A stretch of DNA of 64,000 nucleotides from Pseudodesulfovibrio sp. (lineage in GTDB: Bacteria > Desulfobacterota > Desulfovibrionia > Desulfovibrionales > Desulfovibrionaceae). Position 1 is the stretch's first letter. Each line of letters opens with the position of its first letter. Positions 1 to 7,644 of the stretch are shown piece by piece. A program made the position numbers and the translations under genes. The notes under the pieces were generated by a model. That model ran no database searches. It was given only the letters and a program-made list of their open reading frames with translations, and had not been told where the DNA came from. The DNA lies in the NCBI GenBank assembly GCA_016342345.1, contig JAEINO010000003.1:103296-167295 (forward strand). The letters run 5' to 3'.

Positions 1-941
1 CCGAAATCCTGAGTGGACTCCCTCGCATCCTGAAACTGCTCGGCAGAATCAAACATGATCTCAAGGAAATACGACCACGGGCAATCATCCTTATCGACTG
101 CCCGGAGTTCAATTTCCGCATCGCAAAAATCGCAAAAAAACTCGGTATTCCAGTCTATTACTATATCAGTCCGCAGATATGGGCATGGCGATCAGGCCGC
201 GCCAATTTCCTGCGTGAACACGTCCGCAAGATCATCTGTATCCTGCCATTTGAAAAACCGTTCTACAAAAGATACGGCATGAATGTGGACTACGTGGGCC
301 ACCCGCTCATGGATGTCCTGCCCCTTGAAAAGCTGGACAGGATCGAGGTTGACCACAACCTCATCGGACTTCTGCCGGGTAGTCGCAAAAAGGAAGTTTC
401 CTCCCTGCTGCCCGAATTTGCCGAAGTCGCCCAGATATTGCAACAGGACCACCCGAACCTCAAATATGTCATCGTACGCGCTCCGGGCATGGAAAAGGAA
501 CGACTGCTTTCCCTGTGGCCTGCCGACATCCCCATGGAAATCGTCGAGCCGGGCCAACGATACGAGACGTTCCGTTCCTGCAAGTTCCTCATGGCCGCGT
601 CCGGCACGGTCACGCTTGAAACCTCGCTCATCGGCACCCCGGCCATCATCGCCTACAAGATATCAGCCCTCAGTGCCTTCATCGGCAGGATGCTCATCCA
701 TGTGGATTTCGCAAGCCTGCCCAACCTGATCTTGGGCAGGGAAGTCTACCCGGAATTCATTCAGGAACTCGCTAAGGCCGAACATCTGGTGCAAACCGCC
801 AGGAAATGGCTGGACGATGAAACCGCCTATGCCGGAGTGAAACGGGAACTGGTAGAACTTCGATCCATGGTGGGTAATCCGGGAGCGGCCCTGAGAGCAG
901 CAAAAATCATCATCGAAGACCTTGCGGAGCTCGGACTGTAG
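1..941 (+). CDS. lpxB: Lipid-A-disaccharide synthase, 3' part
   Basis: The reading frame is open from base 3 to the stop at 939-941, so the start lies before the window; about 312 C-terminal residues are present. LpxB joins UDP-diacylglucosamine and lipid X (2,3-diacylglucosamine-1-phosphate) to form the lipid A disaccharide at the inner membrane. Family features visible are the IDCPEFN segment, YYISPQIWAW, the VGHPL motif, GLLPGSRKKEV (nucleotide-binding region) and the ASGTVTLETSL block near the UDP site. Length and motif order match the C-terminal three quarters of the family. The convergent glycosyltransferase stops only 7 bases downstream. It marks the organism as an LPS producer. Confidence 0.95.
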   Translation, partial: EILSGLPRILKLLGRIKHDLKEIRPRAIILIDCPEFNFRIAKIAKKLGIPVYYYISPQIWAWRSGRANFLREHVRKIICILPFEKPFYKRYGMNVDYVGHPLMDVLPLEKLDRIEVDHNLIGLLPGSRKKEVSSLLPEFAEVAQILQQDHPNLKYVIVRAPGMEKERLLSLWPADIPMEIVEPGQRYETFRSCKFLMAASGTVTLETSLIGTPAIIAYKISALSAFIGRMLIHVDFASLPNLILGREVYPEFIQELAKAEHLVQTARKWLDDETAYAGVKRELVELRSMVGNPGAALRAAKIIIEDLAELGL

Positions 942-948
942 CCAAAAG

Positions 949-2562
949 CTACGAACACAAACCCTGTATCTTTTCCATCAGATCGGCCAACAGAATCGCA
1001 TCCATATTCGATGCCATGGTCTCGAATTCATCAGGCAAATACGTGGTCATCAACTTGTGCATGTTTGCCGAAGCATTGGCAGACTCGGGCCGCCCGACGT
1101 CACTCATGGCACCGGACTTGCGTTTGTGCGGGATAGCCAAAAAGCCCTGGTACACTGCATACCCACCGGACTTGACCATGCGCAAATCGCGTTCCAGATC
1201 GTCGTATTGCGTTGGTGAAAAACAAAGATCAAACGAACCATTTTCAAGCAGTCTTTCAGTCCGAAAGAGATGGACGCACCCTGTCACCGAAGCGCACGGG
1301 CGGATATAGTCGGCCTGCCCGAAATCGCCCTCCTGGAGCATGATGGTAGACATAAGCGTGTCCTGCCGCTCTTCAGGAGAAGGCGTCAAGTTGTGCTCAC
1401 CGCACTGAACACGGGCCGGGCCGTCATAATCCACGACCTTGCACCCCCAGACACCTGCATCAGGGTAGCGTTTGACCGCCGCCCCAAGACGAAGCAGCCA
1501 ATCCTTTGGAAGGGCAATATCGTCGTCAATGTAGGCCGCAAAAGGACTCTCCCGAACCTCGGACAGATTCATGAGCCAATTTCGTGCGGCAGGAGCACCT
1601 ATATTGACAGGCATGGAGACCATGGTCGCATGGTCAGACCCGAACTTGTCCACAAACCGGCGAATGACATCAGCAGTATTGTCCGAACTGCCGTTGTCCA
1701 AAATACGGACATGCACATCATCCAGATTCGAATTGATGAGGCTCTCAAGAGTTTCAGCCAGATCATTACCCTTGTTGTAACTGTAGCCGAGCACCATGGT
1801 CCGACCAGGTACGGGTCTGGCATCAGTCATGCCTTGTGCTGCCAACTCGAAAAGCCGCAGCCACAACCCCACGTTCCATGGCCGTTTTTCAACACATTGA
1901 CGCAACAGCTCAAAACTCTTCTCGATCTTCCCGGAACGCAGCCAAGCCGTTGCCAGCCGCTCTTGCACGCATGGAACGGGAAAGGATTCCAGACAAGCAC
2001 GATAGTTCCCGGCCCCGGCCAGATGATCGCCGGAGGCAAGCAAGGCGTTGGCAAATGCCCACTGAAAAAGTCCGGCCAATCCTTCGGGAGGTCTTGCCGT
2101 GGCAAGGGCTCTTGATAAAACGGACCAATCGCCGTGAATACGGGAAAATTCGTAGAGATGGTGCCACCAGAACAGGCTTCGTGGTTCATGAAGCAACCGT
2201 TCCGTCAAAAAAACCAGTTGCTCGTTTTTGTCGCCCGCCATGGCTTGTCTGGCCTCGGGTGTGGCATCGGGTTGCCAGTGGGCCATAACCGACTTGAGCA
2301 CGGGCAGCAGCGGTGAAGCCAGAGGTGGCAGGCTTGACACATTGGCAGCCAGAACAGCGGCACAATGCCCGTCAAAGGGGTTTTCAGCCCATGCTGCCAG
2401 AAACAGGTCTCCGGCAATGACAGAATACAGATCACCCGGCTTGCGCATATGACCAAGAGCGATACTTGCCATGGCATGCAAATGAATCCGTCCCGAACAC
2501 CCAAGCAGAAGGGAGCGGAGAAGATCGGCTGGCATCGCGAGAAAATCAAAAGAATGACTCAT
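949..2562 (-). CDS. Glycosyltransferase family 2 protein with N-terminal helical region
   Basis: The product is 537 residues. I chose the ATG at 2562 (product begins MSHSFDF), preceded by a GGAA-type ribosome site; the frame extends to 2643 but that would nearly touch the divergent neighbour. Roughly residues 1-250 look all-helical and TPR-like (a GKIEKSFELLRQCVEKRP repeat unit). A GT-A domain follows with LGYSYNKG, DNGSSDNTADV and the metal-binding YIDDDIALP segment, then YDDLERDL. Such enzymes transfer a sugar from a nucleotide sugar; acceptor unknown. It is clearly homologous to the divergent gene at 2670-4364 (both have NxGAPAARNWL and the DDDI-LP motif), implying an inverted duplication. 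Surface polysaccharide or protein glycosylation is inferred only. Confidence 0.85.
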   Translation of the reverse strand: MSHSFDFLAMPADLLRSLLLGCSGRIHLHAMASIALGHMRKPGDLYSVIAGDLFLAAWAENPFDGHCAAVLAANVSSLPPLASPLLPVLKSVMAHWQPDATPEARQAMAGDKNEQLVFLTERLLHEPRSLFWWHHLYEFSRIHGDWSVLSRALATARPPEGLAGLFQWAFANALLASGDHLAGAGNYRACLESFPVPCVQERLATAWLRSGKIEKSFELLRQCVEKRPWNVGLWLRLFELAAQGMTDARPVPGRTMVLGYSYNKGNDLAETLESLINSNLDDVHVRILDNGSSDNTADVIRRFVDKFGSDHATMVSMPVNIGAPAARNWLMNLSEVRESPFAAYIDDDIALPKDWLLRLGAAVKRYPDAGVWGCKVVDYDGPARVQCGEHNLTPSPEERQDTLMSTIMLQEGDFGQADYIRPCASVTGCVHLFRTERLLENGSFDLCFSPTQYDDLERDLRMVKSGGYAVYQGFLAIPHKRKSGAMSDVGRPESANASANMHKLMTTYLPDEFETMASNMDAILLADLMEKIQGLCS

Positions 2563-2669
2563 GCTTCCGAGGTATGCGGCGTTGCTGAAAATGTCAACGC
2601 GAAGAGAGTCTAAATCACACCCTGTCCCCTCTTTCGGCAACACGACTTTTCTGGTAGGTATCTGACAAC

Positions 2670-4364
2670 ATGAACCAATTCACGTTCCCTGACACACTCC
2701 CGCCCTGCTCCGGCATCCAGCCCGCCTTCATGCGGCATTTTTCCGGCTGGCATCTCGGCATGGGACTGGCCAGCAACATAACCGGCCTGCTCCATGGCCT
2801 TCATATTTTAAGCAATGAGCAGCCCGGCTGCAAAGCCGCAGCCATGGGGATGAGCCTGTGGGGCATCCAGTCCCATCCCCTTGCTCCGGGCATGGGGCAA
2901 TGGGCACTGAAAGCCAAATCAATGGGCCTTCAGACAGAGAACGCACTCACCCGAATCATGACCGGACTGGCAACACTGCCCGAACTGAGCGAAGCCGACA
3001 ATGAATTGATGGATACATGGTACGCTCTGGCCCGACAGGATGACCGCTCCCTGATACTGCGCTTTCTGGCCGTGGTCCTTGCCGACCCGAACAAGGCTCT
3101 TGCATGGCTGCACCACTGCTGGCAGGACCTCATCTATCTGGGCAAACCGGAAATTCCCCGTGCCGCTCTGGACATGATCCCATGGAACGCGGCAATGCTC
3201 CCGCTCAAGGCACGCATGGAAGCCGACTGGGCCTTCCACTGCCAACCGCCTGAAAAGGCCCTTGAACACATCGAGGAACTGGCCCCTGACACATGGGGAT
3301 TGTGGCGTGCATATGCCGGAGGAGAACTACTTCTGCGCATGGGCCAAAAGAACAAGGGCAAAGCCGCGCTGGCAGGGTTGTGGAAAGCCATCCCCTGGCA
3401 CGTCAACCTGACCCTGAAGCTGTACGACCTTTTCAACCCGATCCCACTTGCCACAGAAACTGACACGGAAGATGTCGCCATTCTCGCATATTCATGGAAC
3501 AAGGCAGACCTTCTGGCCGACACTCTGGACAGTCTGGCGAAAAGCTCTGTGGGTACGGCACGAATATTTGCCCTGAATAACGGCTCCACCGATCACACTG
3601 CCGATGTACTGAAAAAAGCCCGCGAACGGTTCGGGCCGGACCGCTTCCATATTGAAACCCTGCCCATAAACGTGGGGGCACCCGCTGCCCGCAACTGGCT
3701 GCTCTCCCTGCCTCAGGTCCGGGCTTCGAAATGGACAGCATTTCTGGACGACGATATTGTTCTGCCGAAAAACTGGCTGCTTCATCTGCTCGGAGCGGCA
3801 CAGGGACACCAGAACATCGGAGCCGTGGGCTGCCGGATCACCGCGGCCACGCCGCCCTTCGGACTCCAGTCCGCCGACTACAATCTTTTCCCGGCTCCTC
3901 CTGCACCAACAGAACCGGGCTCACTGCCCAACAGGGTGCTCGTCTTCGACAACTGCGCCGGTTCCACGGACACCGGCATGTTCACTTACACCCGTCCCTG
4001 CCTGTCCGTATCAGGCTGCTGCCACATGATACGCATGCAGGCCGTGGAAAAGGCAGGCGGCTTCGACCTGCGCTACACTCCTTCCCAGTTCGACGACCTG
4101 GACCGCGACCTGCGCTCGGCACTCGCCAGCATGCCAGCCATCTACGCTGGCGACCTTGCCATCCGGCACGTGCAGCATTCAAGCCTTGCCAAATCGCAAA
4201 CACCCCGGCAGATCGGCCATGTCATGGGCAACAAGCTCAAGCTCGACACCAAATACACGGACGACGAGTTGACCGCACTTGGCCGCGACAACATGCAACG
4301 CCTCTGGAGCGATCTCGAAACCAAGCATGCCTTTCTGGTTGACCGTCTCGGTTCCCGTGCTTAG
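2670..4364 (+). CDS. Glycosyltransferase family 2 protein, paralogue of the divergent neighbour
   Basis: The product is 564 residues. Residues 1-265 are helical and without a recognised domain; residues 268 onward form a GT-A fold with VAILAYSWNK, NNGSTDHTADVL, NVGAPAARNWLL, the DDD triad at about 360-362 (metal and nucleotide-sugar binding) and FDDLDRDL near residue 475. It shares domain order and many motif residues with the gene at 949-2562, and the two are read divergently from a 107-base spacer, so they may be co-regulated. Donor and acceptor sugars cannot be told from sequence. No signal peptide or membrane segment is seen, so it probably acts at the cytoplasmic face. Confidence 0.85.
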   Translation: MNQFTFPDTLPPCSGIQPAFMRHFSGWHLGMGLASNITGLLHGLHILSNEQPGCKAAAMGMSLWGIQSHPLAPGMGQWALKAKSMGLQTENALTRIMTGLATLPELSEADNELMDTWYALARQDDRSLILRFLAVVLADPNKALAWLHHCWQDLIYLGKPEIPRAALDMIPWNAAMLPLKARMEADWAFHCQPPEKALEHIEELAPDTWGLWRAYAGGELLLRMGQKNKGKAALAGLWKAIPWHVNLTLKLYDLFNPIPLATETDTEDVAILAYSWNKADLLADTLDSLAKSSVGTARIFALNNGSTDHTADVLKKARERFGPDRFHIETLPINVGAPAARNWLLSLPQVRASKWTAFLDDDIVLPKNWLLHLLGAAQGHQNIGAVGCRITAATPPFGLQSADYNLFPAPPAPTEPGSLPNRVLVFDNCAGSTDTGMFTYTRPCLSVSGCCHMIRMQAVEKAGGFDLRYTPSQFDDLDRDLRSALASMPAIYAGDLAIRHVQHSSLAKSQTPRQIGHVMGNKLKLDTKYTDDELTALGRDNMQRLWSDLETKHAFLVDRLGSRA

Positions 4365-4406
4365 TTCTTCCTGCCCGCCCTTGTGCGGAATAAAAAGGGA
4401 ACACAT

Positions 4407-4730
4407 ATGGAATACGTAAGAATCTACGGTGATTTTCACCGCATCAGCCCGGAAATATACGAACAACTGAAAGACTCAATCCCCTTTGACCAGATTGAAT
4501 ACGATGGGGATGTCTTGCGCGTGGACCACGAAGGCGAGTACATACTGATCGACGACTTCATAGAAAAAGTCAGGGATCTGCTGCCGGAAAACGGCTACGG
4601 GCACATGGAATACATCGACCATCTGGACTGGGTGGTCACACGCTACACCATCAAACCCGGCAAGATTGAGGAAAAGAGAATCCCGGTAGACAACGTCCTC
4701 GATGCCCACATGAGAGACCTCGGCATGTGA
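4407..4730 (+). CDS. Conserved hypothetical protein, 107 aa
   Basis: The product is 107 residues, acidic and soluble, without signal peptide or membrane segment. The ATG at 4407 is preferred over the upstream GTG at 4383 because AAAAAGGGA sits at the right distance before it. The sequence is rich in Asp, Glu and aromatic residues (EYVRIYGDFHRI at the N-terminus) and resembles no family I can name. It lies 42 bases after the glycosyltransferase gene, possibly in the same transcript, and converges on the cold-shock gene. Function unknown. Confidence 0.7.
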   Translation: MEYVRIYGDFHRISPEIYEQLKDSIPFDQIEYDGDVLRVDHEGEYILIDDFIEKVRDLLPENGYGHMEYIDHLDWVVTRYTIKPGKIEEKRIPVDNVLDAHMRDLGM

Positions 4731-4785
4731 GAGAATTGCCGATTTTGCCAAATCTGCGGCGTTCCAAGGGGCTTGCAGCAGGAGA

Positions 4786-5016
4786 CTACTGCGGCGCAGC
4801 CTGTGAGTTGTCCTTTATCAGTCGAACATCCATGGCCTTGGGACCGACATCCTCATCAGACACGGTATAGGTCACCCGCTCGCCGGGTTCCAGGGTCTGA
4901 AAACCATCACGGACAACTTCGACATAGTGGACAAAAACATCCACCCCGTCATCTCCGGTGATGAAACCAAACCCTTTCTGATCGTTGAACCACGTCACTT
5001 CGCCTTCGCGTCGCAC
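4786..5016 (-). CDS. Cold-shock domain protein
   Basis: The product is 76 residues, the usual size of a CspA-type single-stranded nucleic-acid-binding OB-fold. Seen directly: GEVTWFNDQKGFGFI containing the RNP1 motif (KGFGFI) and DVFVHY, the RNP2 motif. Such proteins act as RNA chaperones or antiterminators. The start is GTG at 5016, supported by CGGAGG just upstream. The C-terminal tail (about residues 66-76, ending QAAPQ) is an extra short extension. A good sigma70-type promoter lies at 5051-5079, so it is likely monocistronic. Confidence 0.93.
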   Translation of the reverse strand: MRREGEVTWFNDQKGFGFITGDDGVDVFVHYVEVVRDGFQTLEPGERVTYTVSDEDVGPKAMDVRLIKDNSQAAPQ

Positions 5017-5050
5017 GGCAACCTCCGATTACAATAAGAAATATGCGGCC

Positions 5051-5079
5051 ATGATACCCGCAGTCGGCCACCTTTGCAA
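5051..5079 (-). promoter_or_regulatory. Sigma70-type promoter of the cold-shock gene
   Basis: Reading the minus strand, TTGCAA (5079-5074) and TATCAT (5056-5051) are separated by 17 bases. The -10 box matches consensus at five of six positions and the -35 at four of six. Transcription would begin near 5044, giving a leader of about 28 bases before the GTG start and including the CGGAGG ribosome site. Confidence 0.55.
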
Positions 5080-5100
5080 CGGGTGCAACCCCTTTCCCGG

Positions 5101-6606
5101 TCATTCCCTGCCAATAGAACGGTCATATTCTTCATTGGTCCCGCAAAAAACCTGTTGTCCCTTGTCAAGCACAAGCACTCTGTTCATGGCCGGTATACGG
5201 TCCTCGGCGTGATGCGTCACCAGAATCAACGGGGTACCGGCTCTGGCCAAGTTCTCCAGGATATCGAGCACCCTGCCGCGAGACACCGTATCCAAACCGA
5301 CCAGAGGTTCGTCTAGCAAAAGCAGTTTGGGACCATGAGCCATGGCCCGTGCAAGAAACACGCGCCGCTGCTGACCGTAGGACATGCGTCGCAAAAGTCG
5401 ATCCCCCAAACCCGCCAGACCAACACGCTCCAGCCATTCACCGGCTCCCATGAGTTCTTCGCTGGTAGGTTCATCCAACATGCCGACACTGCCCCGATAG
5501 CCCGACAGTATGGTCTCCAGGGCCGTCACTTCCCAGCCGAGTTCGCGGCCATAACGAGCCTGAAGTGCCGGCGACACCACACCTATGTGAGGACGCGCCG
5601 CATCCATGGTCATTCCGCCCAGCCGCCTGATGACTCCCGCACCGTGCTCATCGTCCGCATAGGGGGCCATCTCGCTCGTGATCAGCTTGAGGAGAGTGGA
5701 CTTCCCAGCCCCGTTCTCGCCGACAACCACCCAATTCTCACCGGGCAACACGTGCCAGTTGATGGAGTGCAGGATTCGCGTCCCATCGCACACCACCGAA
5801 ATATTTTCCATGCAAAGGAGATACTCGAAATCAGACTGACTGCTAACGACCGGCATGCCGCAAGCGACCGAGGTCGGAGCTGCCTCCCCAAGCTCTCTCA
5901 GGGCATCTTCCCACCCGGCCTCGGCCTTCATGCGACCCTTTTCCAGAATCAGAGCCTGCGTGATGCAATCGGGCACATCCCCTATGCGATGGGCAGCACA
6001 AACCAGAGTGGATCGCTCTCCCGCCTTTTCCAGCAATGCCAAGACCTCGATACGGGAAGCCTTGTCCAACCCCTCAAGACACTCATCAAGCAAAAGCACA
6101 GCCGGCCCCGAAACCAGGGCGCGGGCAATGAGCAGTTTGCGCACTTGTCCGGTAGACAACGTTCCCATTGCGCGTGCAGCCAGGTCTTCGATGCCGAAAT
6201 GGGCAATGATCTCGTCAGCCGCATCTTCCTGAACAGTCGTGGTTTCCTCATACAGGAGCGGGGTATCGAAAAAACCGGACAGGACAACGGATCTACCCAA
6301 CGTCCTTGCGGCGTGAAGAAAATAAAAATCCTGCATGTCGGCTGAGACAAGGCCTATCTGCTGACGCAAACCGAGCACCGTGTGCTGTGGCCCCTCACCA
6401 AAGTCATAAACCCGCTGACCACCGGAATCAGGCAATATCTCGCCACGCAAAAGCCTGAGCAATGTGGTCTTGCCCGATCCGTTGGAACCGACCACGGCCA
6501 CATGTCCGCCGCGCACAAGCTGCCATGTCAACGGACCGACCAGCCGGGTGCTGCCGCGCGTTACCGCAACGCCTGAAAGTTTGATAAGTGAATGCATCAG
6601 GAGCAT
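5101..6606 (-). CDS. ModF-like protein with two ABC ATPase domains
   Basis: The product is 501 residues with two ATP-binding cassettes in one chain and no membrane segment. Cassette 1 has Walker A GSNGSGKTT (about 40-48), signature LSTGQ (about 163) and Walker B LLLDE; cassette 2 has Walker A GENGAGKST (about 295), signature MSYGQ and Walker B LLLDE followed by the H-loop VTHH. This arrangement matches the ModF/YlmA-type family, sometimes linked to molybdate but with unproven function. No permease gene is adjacent. The ATG at 6606 has AGGG about six bases upstream. It is divergent from the DUF362 gene. A role in metal or oxyanion transport is inference only. Confidence 0.8.
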   Translation of the reverse strand: MLLMHSLIKLSGVAVTRGSTRLVGPLTWQLVRGGHVAVVGSNGSGKTTLLRLLRGEILPDSGGQRVYDFGEGPQHTVLGLRQQIGLVSADMQDFYFLHAARTLGRSVVLSGFFDTPLLYEETTTVQEDAADEIIAHFGIEDLAARAMGTLSTGQVRKLLIARALVSGPAVLLLDECLEGLDKASRIEVLALLEKAGERSTLVCAAHRIGDVPDCITQALILEKGRMKAEAGWEDALRELGEAAPTSVACGMPVVSSQSDFEYLLCMENISVVCDGTRILHSINWHVLPGENWVVVGENGAGKSTLLKLITSEMAPYADDEHGAGVIRRLGGMTMDAARPHIGVVSPALQARYGRELGWEVTALETILSGYRGSVGMLDEPTSEELMGAGEWLERVGLAGLGDRLLRRMSYGQQRRVFLARAMAHGPKLLLLDEPLVGLDTVSRGRVLDILENLARAGTPLILVTHHAEDRIPAMNRVLVLDKGQQVFCGTNEEYDRSIGRE

Positions 6607-6668
6607 TCTCTACCCTGATCGGTTCATTTGCAACCCTTTCACCTTGAAAAATCACCCTGTTCCAGCCT

Positions 6669-7598
6669 ATGCTTGCCAACATGAATGAACGTGTCGCCAT
6701 TGCCAGAATACTCGAATACGAATCCACCCTGCTCGAATCAGCCACAGCCCTGCTGCTTGAAGAAATCGGACTAAATCCGACCAGAGGACAACGCGTTCTC
6801 GTCAAGCCCAATCTGGTCAATTCCCGAAACGGACGCCATTGCTGCACCAACCCGCTCGTGATCCGTGCGGCATGCGTCTACCTGCTCGACCACGGGGCCG
6901 ATGTCGTGGTTGCCGATTCTCCGGCCTTTGGAACGGCTGCGCATGTGGCCCGAGCCTCGGGACTGGCAAAGACCCTGAAAACACTGGGCCTCAAGGTACA
7001 GGGTCTCAAACGGGCCACTCCCCTCACATTGTCGAACGGCGGCACCATCGGCATTTCGCAGGACGCACTGGATGCAGACATCATTCTCAACGTGCCAAAA
7101 CTCAAGGTTCACTGCCAGATGACCATGTCAGGCGCAGTCAAAAACCTGTTCGGGTGCGTGGTGGGATTCCGCAAGGCCATGGCCCACAATCAACTGGGGC
7201 ACAGTCACGATCTGTTCAGATCCATGATCATGGATGTATATCAGGCCCTGCCCACAACCGTGCACCTCATGGATGCCATCCACCCCATGCACAAAGACGG
7301 TCCCATCAAGGGCGAACCTTTCAAGCTGGGCTGGCTTGCCGCATCGAACAACGGCATTGCCATGGATACTGCGGCCTACTCGGTCCTCGGCCTGATGCCC
7401 GATCAGATCCCGCTGTGGGGCGAAGCCCTGAAACGACACTTGGCTGGCAGCGATCCTTCCGAAATCGACTACCCGCTGGAAAAACCTTCTCTTTTCAACG
7501 CCACCGGCTTTGAATTATCACCAATCCGGGAGCTTCAATTCAACCCCATGCGCGTGATCACAGGTCGCATCCGCAGCCTGTTGAAACAGTTAACATAA
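6669..7598 (+). CDS. DUF362 domain-containing protein
   Basis: The product is 309 residues. It carries the DUF362 hallmarks: VLVKPNLVN near the N-terminus, VVVADSPAFG in the middle, and LNVPKLKVHCQMTMSGAVKNLFGCV. No 4Fe-4S motif (CxxCxxCxxxCP) is present, although larger DUF362 proteins often carry one. The biochemical role of the family is not settled. A second in-frame ATG at 6681 is an alternative start; neither has a strong ribosome site. Divergent from the ModF-like gene and 46 bases upstream of hypF, with which it may be co-transcribed. Confidence 0.85.
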   Translation: MLANMNERVAIARILEYESTLLESATALLLEEIGLNPTRGQRVLVKPNLVNSRNGRHCCTNPLVIRAACVYLLDHGADVVVADSPAFGTAAHVARASGLAKTLKTLGLKVQGLKRATPLTLSNGGTIGISQDALDADIILNVPKLKVHCQMTMSGAVKNLFGCVVGFRKAMAHNQLGHSHDLFRSMIMDVYQALPTTVHLMDAIHPMHKDGPIKGEPFKLGWLAASNNGIAMDTAAYSVLGLMPDQIPLWGEALKRHLAGSDPSEIDYPLEKPSLFNATGFELSPIRELQFNPMRVITGRIRSLLKQLT

Positions 7599-7644
7599 TT
7601 CAAATTACCCTTGCGAATATTTCGGGCTGACGGTATGAGACACC

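Noticed and set aside
1270..2115. 281-codon plus-strand frame
   Set aside because: Antisense to the glycosyltransferase at 949-2562, which has clear motifs and normal length.
5335..6345. 336-codon plus-strand frame
   Set aside because: Antisense to the ModF-like ATPase; no motifs of its own.
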